From Streptomyces qaidamensis (GTDB lineage: Bacteria; Actinomycetota; Actinomycetes; Streptomycetales; Streptomycetaceae), in assembly GCF_001611795.1 (NCBI RefSeq), contig NZ_CP015098.1:7502001-7566000 (forward strand): DNA of 64,000 nucleotides, read 5' to 3'. Position 1 is the first letter of the stretch. Every line of letters begins with the position of its first letter. The notes under the pieces are model-generated. The model was given only the letters and a program-made list of their open reading frames with translations, ran no database searches and had not been told where the DNA came from. Below are positions 47,737-58,097 of this stretch, one piece after another. A program made the position numbers and the translations under genes.

Positions 47737-49151
47737 GTGCCGTCGATGCTCGATGCCGTCGTAGTGGGTGCGGGGCCGAACGGACTGACCGCGGCCGTGG
47801 AGCTGGCCCGCCGCGGCTTCTCCGTCGCCGTCTTCGAAGCCCGCAGCACCGTGGGCGGCGGAGTCCGCACCGAGGAGCTCACCCTCCCCGGCTTCCGGCA
47901 CGACCCGTGCTCCGCGGCCCACCCGCTCGCCATCAACTCCCCGGCATTCCGCGCCCTGCCGCTGGAGCGGTACGGCCTGGAGTGGCTGCACGCCGAGCTG
48001 CCCATGGCGCACCCCTTCCCGGACGGCACGGCGGCCGTCCTGGCCCGCACGGTCGGCGAGACGGCCGCCTCCTTCGGCCCGCGCGACGCCGGCGCGTACC
48101 GCAGGTTCATCGAGCCCTTCCTGCCCAAGTGGGACACCCTCGCCCGGGACTTCATGTCGCTGCCGCTGACCGCGCTGCCCCGCGACCCGGTGACCCTCGC
48201 CCGCTTCGGCCTGGCCGGGCTGCCCCCGTCGACGCTGCTGATGCGCCGCTTCCGCGACGAACCGGCCAAGGCCCTGTTCTCCGGGCTCGTCGCCCACGTC
48301 ATGGCCCCGCTCGACGGCTTCGCCACCGGCGCCATCGGCCTGGTCTTCGCCCTCGCGGCGCACGCCCGCGGCTGGCCCGTCGCCCGCGGCGGCTCCCAGT
48401 CCCTCTCCGACGCGCTCGCCGCCTACCTGCGGGACCTCGGCGGCAGCGTCCACACCGACTACGAGGTCAAGCGCCTCGACGACCTGCCACCGGCCCGGGC
48501 GTACGTCTTCGACACCTCGCCCACCGCCCTGGCCCGCATCGCCGGCTTCGGCAACCACTACGCCGGCTACCGCTACGGGCCGGGCGTCTTCAAGGTCGAC
48601 TATGCGCTGGACGGCCCCGTGCCCTGGACCGCGAAGGAGGCCCGCGCCGCCGGCACGGTGCAGGTCGGCGCGAGCAGCGCGGAGATCGGCGCGGCCCTGC
48701 GCGCGGTCTCCCGGGAGGGCCGGGCGCCCGACAAGCCGTTCCTGATCACCGTGCAGCCGAGCGTCGTCGACCCCACCCGGGCCCCGGCGGGCAAGCACGT
48801 CTTCTGGGCCTACGGGCATGTCCCGCACGGCTGGACCGGCGACCTCACCGACACCATCGAGCGGCAACTGGAGCGCTTCGCCCCGGGGTTCCGCGACCGC
48901 GTCCTGGCCCGCGCCACGGCCGGCCCGCCCGAACTCGCCGCCCGCAACGCCAACTACGTCGGCGGGGACATCGCCTCCGGTGCCGCCTCCGGCCTCCAGC
49001 TGCTGCTGCGCCCCAGGCTCACCCTGTTCCCCTACAACACCCCGCATCCGGCCGTCTTCATCTGCTCGTCGGCGACCCCGCCGGGCCCCGGAGTGCACGG
49101 CATGTCGGGGCACAACGCGGCGAAGGCCGTCTGGAAGCGGCTGAGGCAGAT

Positions 49152-49155
<4 letters not shown>
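47737..49155 (+). CDS. FAD-dependent NAD(P)/FAD oxidoreductase, phytoene desaturase-like
   Basis: 472 residues from the GTG at 47737 with AAGGGG six bases upstream; an ATG at 47701 sits on the promoter and is unlikely. The FAD Rossmann motif is VVVGAGPNGLTAAVELARRG near residue 8, continuing FEARSTVGGGVRTEE. The C-terminus ends in GVHGMSGHNAAKAVWKR, the second FAD-contact segment of this family. Relatives oxidise carotenoid precursors and other lipids, but no carotenoid genes are near, so substrate is open. Its stop overlaps the macrodomain ATG by four bases (ATGA), tying the two proteins together. Confidence 0.9.
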
Positions 49156-49659
<504 letters not shown>

Positions 49660-49661
<2 letters not shown>

Positions 49662-49697
49662 GCCGCGGGACGGCGGCTGAGCCGCGGGACGGCGGCG
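49660..49697. repeat. Two tandem 19-bp units after the macrodomain gene
   Basis: TGAGCCGCGGGACGGCGGC occurs twice in a row (49660-49678, 49679-49697), the first starting at the gene's stop codon. Self-complementary parts may form a terminator between the convergent genes. Confidence 0.7.
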
Positions 49698-49698
49698 C

Positions 49699-50532
49699 TC
49701 AGACGGGCTCGGGCTCGAAGTGCCGCAGCAGGCCCCTGCCGGGCTGGACGACGCCGTAGCTGTTCTCCGGAACGGTGTTCCACACCCCGGGAAGATCGCC
49801 CAGCGGTTCCGACACCACCAGCCGGGTCTCGTCCGAGATGTGGTTCAGGAAGGCGAGATCGGGGTGCAGGGCGCGCACGTCCTCCACCCGGCTGCTGTAG
49901 TACAGCGAGCGCGAGGCCCCGCCGCTGGAGTACCGGAAGAACCACACCCGCTCGCCGTCGGTCACCGCGACCGTCATCTGGAGCGGCTCCGGCACCCCGT
50001 GTTCGTGCCCGAGCCGCTCGACGAGCCCCGCCATCCGGGCCACCGCGCCCGGCGGATCTGCGTCGAGACCGAGCGTGAGGGCCACGTGGAACATCACCTC
50101 GGAATCCGTCGTGCCCTCGAGAGAAGGGAACAGCTCCGGCGCTATGGACATCATCAGATCCCGGCGCATTGCGGAGAACCCGGTGATCGCCCCGTTGTGC
50201 ATCCACATCCAGCGTCCGTGCCGGAAGGGGTGGCAGTTGGTCTGCTGCACGGCGGTGCCGGTCGAGGCCCGCACATGGGCGAAGAACAGCGACGAGCGGA
50301 CGTGGTCGGCGATCTCCCGCAGATTGCGGTTGCTCCAGGCCGGACCCGTGTCGCGGATGACGGCCGGGGTGCGCAGATGCCACGCGTACCAGCCGACGCC
50401 GAAGCCGTCGCCGTTGGTGGTCTCGACTCCCATCCGCGCGTGCAGGCTCTGGTCGATCAGCGAGTGCTCGGGGCGGTAGAGGACGTCGTCGAGCAGCACG
50501 GGCGTTCCCGAGTAGACGAGCCAGCGGCACAT
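49699..50532 (-). CDS. Class II glutamine amidotransferase domain protein (EgtC/YafJ-like)
   Basis: 277 residues beginning MCRWLVYSGTP, so Cys2 becomes the N-terminal nucleophile after Met removal. NGDGFGVGWY, HVRASTG and NCHPFRHGRWMWMHNGAITG complete the type II amidotransferase (GATase_6/Ntn) glutaminase site. There is no synthase domain, as in EgtC and YafJ-like stand-alone hydrolases. It could hydrolyse gamma-glutamyl amides; without egt genes nearby, an ergothioneine role is not supported. The 259-bp gap before the next gene (50533-50791) shows nothing I can name. Confidence 0.92.
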   Translation of the reverse strand: MCRWLVYSGTPVLLDDVLYRPEHSLIDQSLHARMGVETTNGDGFGVGWYAWHLRTPAVIRDTGPAWSNRNLREIADHVRSSLFFAHVRASTGTAVQQTNCHPFRHGRWMWMHNGAITGFSAMRRDLMMSIAPELFPSLEGTTDSEVMFHVALTLGLDADPPGAVARMAGLVERLGHEHGVPEPLQMTVAVTDGERVWFFRYSSGGASRSLYYSSRVEDVRALHPDLAFLNHISDETRLVVSEPLGDLPGVWNTVPENSYGVVQPGRGLLRHFEPEPV

Positions 50533-50791
50533 GGTCGGTACTCCCGTTCCGGGCCGCCCCGGCCGAGCCGGCCGGCCTCTGGATGATGATCGCCGATGCG
50601 CCCGGCGCGCCCGGGCGGCGGTGCGTGACCCCAGGAGACCCCGGCCGCAGCGGTGGCCGCATCGCCCGCCACGGGTGGTCTCCGGCGCACCCGGGGCTCG
50701 GGCCAGAGCGTGCGCGGCAGAGCGAACACTGAGATGCTGAGCGAGACGATCGCCAGGTCAGAAACGACTGACGGACGGCAGGCAGGCAGGG

Positions 50792-53458
50792 GTGGACCCC
50801 ATGGCCGCGACCGATGAGACTCCGGGGGAGGGGATCGCCGACCCCACCGGCGACCCGCTGCTGCGCACCCGGTTCGCCCTGCCGGCCAGGCCCGCCACCT
50901 TCGTGCGCAGGCCGCGCCTGGCCGGACACCTCGACCAGGCCCTGGCCACGCCCCTGACCATGGTCAACGGGTCGGCCGGCGCGGGCAAGACGCTCCTGGT
51001 CGCCGACTGGGCCTCGAACCTGAGCCGCCCGGTCGCGTGGCTCACCGCCGAGAGCACCGATCAGGCACCCGGCGTGTTCTGGGCGCACGTGCTGCAGGCT
51101 CTGCGGGCCGCCGGCGTGCCGGTGGCGAGCGAGGTCGGAAGCCCCGCGGAGGCCGGTCGCGTGGACCAGCGCACGCTCACCCGCCTCGCCGCCGATCTCG
51201 AAGGCAGGGACGATTCCACGCTCGTCGTCCTCGACGAGTTCGACCGCGTGGTCTCCCGGGAGATCGCCGAACAGCTGGAGTTCGTCCTGCACCACGCCGG
51301 GCGGGGCCTGCGTCTGATCGTGGTCACCCGCACCGAACCCCTGCTGCCGCTCCACCGCTACCGGGCGTCGGGCGAGATGACGGAGATCCGGGACGCCGAG
51401 CTGGCCTTCACCCCGGACGAGGCCCATGAGCTCCTGACACGGCACGGCCTGGACCTGCCCGGGAGCGCCGTCCTGGCCCTGGTGGAACGGACCCGGGGAT
51501 GGGCCGCGGGTCTCCGGCTCAGTGCGCTCGCCGCCCGGCAGGGCACGGACCCGCAGGCCTACCTGAAGCAGTTCGAAGCGGACCGCAGCGCGATGGCCGA
51601 CTTCCTGCTGGCCGAGGTGCTCGACCGGCAGGCACCCGGCACACAGGACCTGCTGCTGCGCATCAGCGTGCTGGAACGCTGCTGCCCCGACCTGGTCAAC
51701 GCGCTGACGCAGCGCACGGACGCGGAGACCGTCCTCGCCGCGTTGCAGCGCGAGAACGCATTCGTCCACTACCTCGGTCACTCCTGGTACAGCCTGCACC
51801 CCTTGTTCGCCGAGATCCTCCGTGCCCACCTGCGCGAGCGCTTCCCCGGCCTGGAGCCGGAACTGCGCAGTCGGGCGGCCCAGTGGCTACGGCGTTCCGG
51901 AGCCCTGCCCGAAGCGCTCGCCCAGGGTGCGGCGGCGGACGACTGGGAGTTCACCGCACGGGCCGCGGTCGACGACCTCGCCCTCGGGCAGCTCTTCACC
52001 GGCCTGCGCTCCGACGACCTGGCCGCGCTGTTCGAGCGGATGGGCCCCGACGCCAGGGGCCCGGCCCCGGACCTCGTCCGCGCGGCCCGCGAGCTGGCCG
52101 GCCGCGACGTCGAACACGGCCTGGCGCACCTGCACCGGGCCCAGGAGGAGCTGGCCCGGGACGGCGCGACGGACACGGCGGCGGCCGGGCTCACCTGCGC
52201 CCTGCTGGAAGCGCTGGCAGCGCGGCTGACCGGAACGCCGGGCAGGGCGGAGCGCGCCGCGGAGCAGGCGCTGGCCCTCAGGCCTGAAGTTCCCGGGCAC
52301 CTGCTCGACGAGCACCCGGAGCTGAACGCCCTGCTGCTCACCCACCTGGGGTCCGCCCGCCTGTGGGCCGGGCGCTTCGAGGACGCCCGGACCGTCCTGT
52401 CGGCGGTGGCCGGACGGCCCGGCGGAGCGGCCATGGCGCTGCCCCGGTGGGAGGCTCTGGGCCACCTGGCTCTGATCGACTACCTGAACGGCTGGCTCGG
52501 CCGGGCGGAGCACAAGGCCCTGGCGGCGGCCGGCCAGGCACAGCGCTACAGCCTGCCCCAGCGCTCCGGCGCCGGCCTCGGCGCTCTGGTCCGGGCCGCT
52601 GTCCTCATCGACCGTGACGAACTCGACGAGGCGCAGGCGCTTCTCGACGAGGCCGCCGCCTCGCACCCGCTCGTAGCGGATCCCGTCGAGGAAGCGGGCC
52701 GGGTGCTCACCCGCGGCCGGCTGCTGCTGGCCAAGGGAGACGCCCGGGCCGCGCTGGCGGCGGCGGACGCGATCGTCCCGGCCGGCGTGAGCTCACCCTG
52801 GGCCGAGGACCAGGCCGCCGCCCTAGCCTGTGCCGCCTACCTGGCCCAGGGGCAGCCCGAGTCGGCCCGCGAGGCCGTCGAGGGTGTGGCCGGCCGCTGG
52901 GCCGCCTGCACCGTGCAGGCCGCCCGGGCCCGGCTCGCGGCAGGACATCCCGACGCAGCGCTCGCGATGCTCCACAGCCTCCCGGAGACCGAGCGGCCCG
53001 GGCCGGCGGTGACCGTCCGGGCCACGCTGGTCCGCGCCCAGGCCACCCACGAGCTCGGCGACCGCGCCGCCGCCGACCGCCTGCTCGGCCGGGCCCTCCT
53101 GGACGGCAGGCGCGATCAGCTGCGCCTGCCGTTCCTGGAAGCCGGCCCCTGGATCCGCCCGCTGCTGAGCACCGGCCGCCTGCGGGAGCTGGCGGGCGGC
53201 TGGCTCGTCCCCGGGCCCGGGCACGGTCTCCCGGGACAGCTGCAGCGGCAGCCGACGCCCGTGGGGGAGGAACTGAGCGCGCGCGAGCGTGACGTGCTGC
53301 GCAGGCTGGCCGAGATGAGGTCGACGGAGGAGATCGCAACCGACCTCCACGTGTCGGTGAACACCGTGAAGACCCACCTCAAGAGCATCTACCGCAAGCT
53401 CGCGGTGAGCCGCCGCGGCGACGCGGTACGCCGTGCTCGCGACGCGCGGATCCTGTGA
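50792..53458 (+). CDS. LuxR family regulator with MalT-like ATPase (LAL-type)
   Basis: 888 residues from the GTG at 50792; an in-frame ATG at 50801 with GGGGTGG before it is as likely. The N-terminal STAND ATPase has Walker A NGSAGAGKTLL (about 58-68) and Walker B LVVLDEFD. The middle 500 residues are helical, MalT/TPR-like. The C-terminal LuxR HTH is LSARERDVLRRLAEMRSTEE, then IATDLHVSVNTVKTHLKSI. Such regulators sense a ligand and ATP and activate transcription. It precedes the MFS pump by 75 bp on the same strand and may control it. Confidence 0.93.
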   Translation: MDPMAATDETPGEGIADPTGDPLLRTRFALPARPATFVRRPRLAGHLDQALATPLTMVNGSAGAGKTLLVADWASNLSRPVAWLTAESTDQAPGVFWAHVLQALRAAGVPVASEVGSPAEAGRVDQRTLTRLAADLEGRDDSTLVVLDEFDRVVSREIAEQLEFVLHHAGRGLRLIVVTRTEPLLPLHRYRASGEMTEIRDAELAFTPDEAHELLTRHGLDLPGSAVLALVERTRGWAAGLRLSALAARQGTDPQAYLKQFEADRSAMADFLLAEVLDRQAPGTQDLLLRISVLERCCPDLVNALTQRTDAETVLAALQRENAFVHYLGHSWYSLHPLFAEILRAHLRERFPGLEPELRSRAAQWLRRSGALPEALAQGAAADDWEFTARAAVDDLALGQLFTGLRSDDLAALFERMGPDARGPAPDLVRAARELAGRDVEHGLAHLHRAQEELARDGATDTAAAGLTCALLEALAARLTGTPGRAERAAEQALALRPEVPGHLLDEHPELNALLLTHLGSARLWAGRFEDARTVLSAVAGRPGGAAMALPRWEALGHLALIDYLNGWLGRAEHKALAAAGQAQRYSLPQRSGAGLGALVRAAVLIDRDELDEAQALLDEAAASHPLVADPVEEAGRVLTRGRLLLAKGDARAALAAADAIVPAGVSSPWAEDQAAALACAAYLAQGQPESAREAVEGVAGRWAACTVQAARARLAAGHPDAALAMLHSLPETERPGPAVTVRATLVRAQATHELGDRAAADRLLGRALLDGRRDQLRLPFLEAGPWIRPLLSTGRLRELAGGWLVPGPGHGLPGQLQRQPTPVGEELSARERDVLRRLAEMRSTEEIATDLHVSVNTVKTHLKSIYRKLAVSRRGDAVRRARDARIL

Positions 53459-53533
53459 CCAGGCGGCCCGCTCCGGCCCCCCTCGCCCGGGAAGGGTGAG
53501 GCGCGACGGCCGCTCGGCGGCTGCGATGGACGG

Positions 53534-55144
53534 GTGACACGCTGGCGCACCCTGCTCATCCTCGGCACCGCCCAGTTCCTGATGGTCCTGGACACCTCGG
53601 TCATGAACGTGTCCATCAGCCGGCTGGTCGACGACTTCGACACCGAGGTCACCGCCATCCAGGCGGTCATCACCCTGTACGCCCTGGTCATGGCGGCCTT
53701 CATGATGGTCGGCGGACGCCTCGGGGACGTCCTGGGACGCCGGCGCATGTTCCTCCTCGGGCTGATGGTCTACGGCACGGGATCGGCCCTGACCGCCGTG
53801 GCGCCCAGTCTGTGGGTCCTCGCCCTGGGCTGGTCGGTGATCGAGGGTCTCGGTGCCGCCATGGTCCTGCCGTCCATGGCGGCACTCGTCGCCGAGTCCT
53901 ACAGGGGACGGGACCGGGCCGTCGCCTACGGAGTGATAGGCGGCCTCGCCGGCGCCGGTATCGCGGTGGGGCCGCTGCTGGGCGGCTGGATGACGACATA
54001 CCTCACGTGGCGTCTGGTCTTCGCCGGCGAGGTCGTGATCGTCCTGGCCGTGCTGCTCTGCCACCGGGTGATCCCCAGGACGGCCCCGAGAGAACCGCGG
54101 CCCCGGCTCGACGGCGTGGGCGCGGCGCTCTCCGCCACCGGCCTCGGACTGGGCGTGCTCGGAGTGCTCCAGAGCAGCACCTGGGGCTGGGTGCAGCCGC
54201 GCAACCCGCCCTTCACCGTCCTGGGCTTCGCCCCGACCCTGTTCGTCGTCGGCGCCGGAGCCCTGGTCCTGTACGGCTTCGTGCGCTGGGAGCGGCGGCG
54301 CGACGCCCGGGGGGCCGACGCCCTGGTGCACCTGTCGTTGCTGGGCAGACCGGTCCTGCGGTCGGGCCTGCTGATGCTGGTGAGCCAGAACCTCGTCCTG
54401 CTGGGGCTGTTCTTCGCGATCCCGCTGTACCTGCAGGTGGTGCAGGGCTTCGACGCGTTCGAGACAGGCCTGCGCCTGCTCCCGGTGTCCCTCACCATGC
54501 TCGCGACCTCCCTCTTCGCAGCGCGGCTCGGCCGGTCGCTCAGTCCGCGCCGGGTCGTGCGGCTGGCTCTGCTGACCCTCGCGGGAGCGGTCGTGTGGCT
54601 GCTGGCGACGATCGACCCGGCCATCGACGACGCCCAGTTCGCGGGAGCCATGGCCCTGCTGGGCGTGGGCATGGGCCTGCTCGCCTCACAGCTGGGCAAC
54701 GTCGTCCAGTCGGGCGTCGGCGAAGAGGAGCGCAGCGAGGCGGGAGGACTCCAGTTCACGGCCCAGAACCTGGGCTCCGCACTGGGCACCGCCCTCATCG
54801 GGTCGCTGCTCATCGGAGCCCTGGTGCACGCCTTCAGCGCCCAGGTCGAGGCCGACCCCCGGCTGTCGGACGAGGCCCGCAGACAGACCGGCGTAGCCCT
54901 GGAGGCCGGGGTCAGCTTCGTCTCCACGGGCCAGGTCCGCTCGGCGGCCGAGCAGGCCGGTCTGCCGCCCGCGGAGGTTGAGGCGGTCACGGACTCCTAC
55001 GCATCGGCCCAGCTCGACGGGCTGAAGGCGGCCGTCCTCGCCACCGGCGGGATCACCCTTGCCAGTTTCCTGGTCACCTCGCGTCTGCCGACGGCTGGGC
55101 AGCACTCCACGCGGCGGCCCGGCGGCGAAGGAGGGGCCCGATGA
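53534..55144 (+). CDS. MFS transporter, DHA2 (14-TM) drug efflux type
   Basis: 536 residues from a GTG at 53534. The first helix is LLILGTAQFLMVLDTSVMNV, whose D-T-S-V-M/I-N-V pattern is the DHA2 family motif. Motif A is GGRLGDVLGRRR, and the GGLAGAGIAVGPLLGGW stretch is motif C of exporters. A late extracytoplasmic loop (about residues 440-490) is charged and helical, typical for the class. Probably exports hydrophobic drugs or lipids with proton antiport. Its end overlaps the next membrane gene (ATGA). Confidence 0.93.
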   Translation: MTRWRTLLILGTAQFLMVLDTSVMNVSISRLVDDFDTEVTAIQAVITLYALVMAAFMMVGGRLGDVLGRRRMFLLGLMVYGTGSALTAVAPSLWVLALGWSVIEGLGAAMVLPSMAALVAESYRGRDRAVAYGVIGGLAGAGIAVGPLLGGWMTTYLTWRLVFAGEVVIVLAVLLCHRVIPRTAPREPRPRLDGVGAALSATGLGLGVLGVLQSSTWGWVQPRNPPFTVLGFAPTLFVVGAGALVLYGFVRWERRRDARGADALVHLSLLGRPVLRSGLLMLVSQNLVLLGLFFAIPLYLQVVQGFDAFETGLRLLPVSLTMLATSLFAARLGRSLSPRRVVRLALLTLAGAVVWLLATIDPAIDDAQFAGAMALLGVGMGLLASQLGNVVQSGVGEEERSEAGGLQFTAQNLGSALGTALIGSLLIGALVHAFSAQVEADPRLSDEARRQTGVALEAGVSFVSTGQVRSAAEQAGLPPAEVEAVTDSYASAQLDGLKAAVLATGGITLASFLVTSRLPTAGQHSTRRPGGEGGAR

Positions 55145-55659
55145 CCACGGACCGCGGTGCCGCACGCAAGGCGCGGGGCGCCGAGCGCCGGGCCCATGCC
55201 GACTACACCGGCGGCGTCTACGGGGCCATGCTCGCCGCCTCCGTGGTGATCGGAGCCGGAACCCTGGGGTCGCTGCCCCGGCTGGAACTGGTGCTGCTGC
55301 TCGTGCTGACCGGTGCGGTGTTCTGGCTCGCGCACGTGCACGCGCAACTGTTCGGGGCGCGACTGGCGCAGCGGAACGTCGACCGCGCGACCGTACTGCA
55401 TGTGTGCCGCGAGGAGTGGCCGATCCTGCAGGCCGCGGGTCCGCCCGCCGCCGCCGTCGCCGTCAGCCCGCTGCTCGGCCTGGACGTGCAGGGCGCCGTG
55501 TGGCTGGCGCTGGCCGTGGCGGTGGCGGAGCAGGTCGGCTGGTCGGTGGCCGCGTCGCTGCGCGCCGGTGCCTCCCGGGGGCAGCTGGCCGGGTCGGCGG
55601 CGGTGAACCTGTTGCTCGGGTTGCTGATCATCGCCTTCAAGTTCGTCGTCAAGCACTGA
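55141..55659 (+). CDS. Small integral membrane protein, four helices
   Basis: 172 residues. A basic N-terminus (TTDRGAARKARGAERRAHAD) is followed by about four membrane segments: GAMLAASVVIGAGTL, LVLLLVLTGAVFWLAHV, AVWLALAVAVAEQVG and AAVNLLLGLLIIAFKFVV. The ATG overlaps the MFS stop by four bases, so it is coupled to the pump and may be an accessory. No known catalytic motif; family not recognised. Confidence 0.85.
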   Translation: MTTDRGAARKARGAERRAHADYTGGVYGAMLAASVVIGAGTLGSLPRLELVLLLVLTGAVFWLAHVHAQLFGARLAQRNVDRATVLHVCREEWPILQAAGPPAAAVAVSPLLGLDVQGAVWLALAVAVAEQVGWSVAASLRAGASRGQLAGSAAVNLLLGLLIIAFKFVVKH

Positions 55660-55783
55660 CGCGGGCCCGCGGGGCGGGCGGAGGTTCACCTGCGCCGGGT
55701 GAGGGCGCGCGGGCCGCCGGGGCGGACCATCGCTAAGGAAGGGCGCGCCTCCCCCTCTCGGGCCGCCCGCGGGAGAGCAGCTC

Positions 55784-55981
55784 ATGCGCTACGAGATCCG
55801 CATCGCCGGACAGATGTCGGAGACACTGGCGAAGGTCTTCCCGGAACTGGACCACGTGGTGGTGTCCGGGCAGACGCTGCTGTACGGCCCGGTCGTGGAC
55901 GAGGCCCACCTGTACGGGCTGCTGACCCGCTTCCAGTCACTGGGGCTCAGGGTCGTGGAGATGCGCCAGTTGCCGGAGTGA
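55784..55981 (+). CDS. Short conserved protein of unknown function
   Basis: 65 residues (MRYEIRIAGQMSETLAKVFP...), beta-alpha-beta-like with no signal or membrane segment. GGGAGAG precedes the ATG at good spacing. The sequence resembles small streptomycete proteins found near stress genes, by memory only. Its stop lies 5 bp from the end of the convergent DUF2252 gene. No function proposed. Confidence 0.78.
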   Translation: MRYEIRIAGQMSETLAKVFPELDHVVVSGQTLLYGPVVDEAHLYGLLTRFQSLGLRVVEMRQLPE

Positions 55982-55986
55982 CCGGC

Positions 55987-57396
55987 TCACGAGGCCGCCG
56001 TCCGAATCCTGCCGGACCGGGCGGCGGCGCCCAGCGCGGCGAAGTCCCGCTCGTTCCGGTCGGCGTAGGACTGTGCGAACGCGGTGAGGGCGCGATCGAA
56101 GCTGTTCCCGCCGCCGAGGTAGGCCCCGATGGCTACGGGATCGCCCGAGCGGGCATGGGCCCTCGCCAGGCTCGCTCCGCACAGCCCGGCGAACAGCCGC
56201 AGCAGGCCCGGGTCCATCGTGTCCGGCCGTGCGATGCCCTTCCAGTCGCGCAGCTGACGTACGTAGAAGTCCCGCTCGTGCCCGTCGAGGCCCGTGGCGT
56301 GCGTCCAGCCGAGGAGGATGTCGCTGGTCGTCTGGATCAGCCGCTGGCCCGCCACCACGCGGCGGCCCTCGTTGTCGTAGCGGATGCCGTCGGTGTGGTC
56401 GGTGAGTACTGACGCCTGCGCCTCCTTGGCCTGGAGCAGCAGTGGATCGTCGTCGTCCCGGCCGAGCAGGAGCACGATCCAGCACCGGGTGCCGACGCTG
56501 CCGACACCCACCACCTTGCGGGCGATGTCGACCAGCCGGTAGCGGCGCAGCAGATGCCGGCGCTCGGACGACAGGGTCCGGACGTATCCCTCCAGGACGG
56601 CGCGCAGCTCCTTCTCCTGCCCGCGCGGCGCGGAGTCGTCCACCAGGTCGCGCAGCGGCGTGATCAGGGGCGGGTCGGGGGCGATCCGCCGGCCTTCGTC
56701 CGTGACCCGGGTGAGCTTCTCGAAGGCCTGGAGGTGCGTGCGGGTCCGGGCCTTCGCCGTCGCCTCGGCGGTACGGCGCCTCGCCTCCTTGCTCATCGAC
56801 GCGGCCATCAGTTCCCGCAGCTGGTCGGCGTCGTCCTGCGCGTACCAGATGTCCAGGGTGCGCATGCCCGCGAACTCCCGCATCCGCTGCCGGTAGGCCC
56901 GTACGCACGCCTCCACGATCCGGTTCTGCTCCTCGGTCTCGAAGCCGTTGGCCCGGCCCGCGATGGCGAAACTGGCCGCCAGCCGCTTGACGTCCCACTC
57001 GAACGGGCCGGCCAGGGTCTCGTCGAAGTCGTTGATGTCGAACACCAGATGGCGTTCCGGCGAGGCCAGCAGCCGGAAGTTCAGCAGATGGGCGTCGCCG
57101 CAGAGCTGCACCCGCAGTCCGGTGTCCGCGACGGCCCCGAGGTCCGCCGCCATGATGGCCGCCGCGCCCCGGTAGAAGCGGAACGGGGACTCCAGCATGC
57201 GGGCGTAGCGGATCGGCACCAACTCCGGTATGCGCGTGGCCGACTGACGTTCCAGCACCTCGACCGGGTCGAAGCGCTGCGGGCCCGCGTCGAAGTAGCC
57301 GTGGGAGGAGCGGGGGACGTGCCGGCGCACGTTCCGCCCCTCGGCCGCTCGCTCGGCCGGCGACAGGTAGGTCGTGAGGGGGCCCGGTACGGTCAT
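55987..57396 (-). CDS. DUF2252 family protein
   Basis: 469 residues with the DUF2252 hallmarks: RYARMLESPFRFYRGAAAIM, VQLCGDAHLLNFRLLASPER and VFDINDFDETLAGPFEWDVK. The HxxN and D(I)NDFD pair looks like a phosphotransferase active site, so a kinase-like fold is plausible, though activity is unproven for the family. Cytoplasmic. The gene ends up 3 bp from the potassium channel gene upstream on the same strand, so the two are co-transcribed. Confidence 0.92.
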   Translation of the reverse strand: MTVPGPLTTYLSPAERAAEGRNVRRHVPRSSHGYFDAGPQRFDPVEVLERQSATRIPELVPIRYARMLESPFRFYRGAAAIMAADLGAVADTGLRVQLCGDAHLLNFRLLASPERHLVFDINDFDETLAGPFEWDVKRLAASFAIAGRANGFETEEQNRIVEACVRAYRQRMREFAGMRTLDIWYAQDDADQLRELMAASMSKEARRRTAEATAKARTRTHLQAFEKLTRVTDEGRRIAPDPPLITPLRDLVDDSAPRGQEKELRAVLEGYVRTLSSERRHLLRRYRLVDIARKVVGVGSVGTRCWIVLLLGRDDDDPLLLQAKEAQASVLTDHTDGIRYDNEGRRVVAGQRLIQTTSDILLGWTHATGLDGHERDFYVRQLRDWKGIARPDTMDPGLLRLFAGLCGASLARAHARSGDPVAIGAYLGGGNSFDRALTAFAQSYADRNERDFAALGAAARSGRIRTAAS

Positions 57397-57399
57397 GGC

Positions 57400-58032
57400 T
57401 CAGTCCTCCGGCTGCGAGGTGAAGTCGTCCGAGGGCTCCCGTCCCCGACGGCGCAGGCCCGCCTGCACGGCACCGGCGAGAATCCGTGCGGCGACGCCCA
57501 CCAGCAGCAGTCCGCCCGCCATCTGAACCATCGCCAGTACGCGTCCGGTCTGGGTGCGGGGAGCGACGTCCCCGTACCCGACCGTGGTGAACGTGGTGAG
57601 CGTGAAGTACAGGGAGTCCGTCTTCGTCAGGGGTTCGCTGAAGGAACCCGGGGTGGAGTGCTCCAGCAGGTAGTAGGTGCCCGCGAAGAGCAGCAGGAAG
57701 AGGACCAGCGTGGCGGCCAGGGCCTCGACGGCCTTCAGCCGCGGGTAGGGCGATCTCGTGATGGCCCGCACCTCCCACGAGAAGATCACGATGACCAGCA
57801 GCAGGCCGCAGGCGAGCAGCGCCGAGGTGCCGGTGGTGCTCCGCCCGTCCAGAGGCAGCACGTAGTAGACGGTGACGAGACCGGTCGCGATGAGCGCCGC
57901 ACGCACGAGGACCGCGGCCGTCGCGCGTCGCCGCGGACCGTGCGGCCGCCGACGCTGCTCCTGGTCCTGGTCCTGGTCCTGCTTCTGCCGGAGCCGGGGG
58001 GACGTGGTCCGGGCTGCCGCTGGATCGTTCAT
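57400..58032 (-). CDS. Two-helix-pore ion channel (K+ selective type)
   Basis: 210 residues from the ATG at 58032, with a possible start 9 codons earlier. A Gln/Asp- and Arg-rich N-terminus is followed by two membrane segments (TAAVLVRAALIATGLVTVYY and LLACGLLLVIVIFSWEV). Then comes the pore unit: helix LAATLVLFLLLFAGTYYLL, pore loop and filter TTFTTVGYGD, and inner helix RVLAMVQMAGGLLLVGVAAR. TVGYGD is the K+ selectivity filter. A tetrameric K+ channel with no C-terminal RCK domain. It precedes DUF2252 in an operon in the stress block. Confidence 0.92.
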   Translation of the reverse strand: MNDPAAARTTSPRLRQKQDQDQDQEQRRRPHGPRRRATAAVLVRAALIATGLVTVYYVLPLDGRSTTGTSALLACGLLLVIVIFSWEVRAITRSPYPRLKAVEALAATLVLFLLLFAGTYYLLEHSTPGSFSEPLTKTDSLYFTLTTFTTVGYGDVAPRTQTGRVLAMVQMAGGLLLVGVAARILAGAVQAGLRRRGREPSDDFTSQPED

Positions 58033-58097
58033 CTCGTGTCTCGTGCTCCTTGCCGGCACATGGGGTCGTCACCACCTCACCGCGGCAGCGCGGGAGA

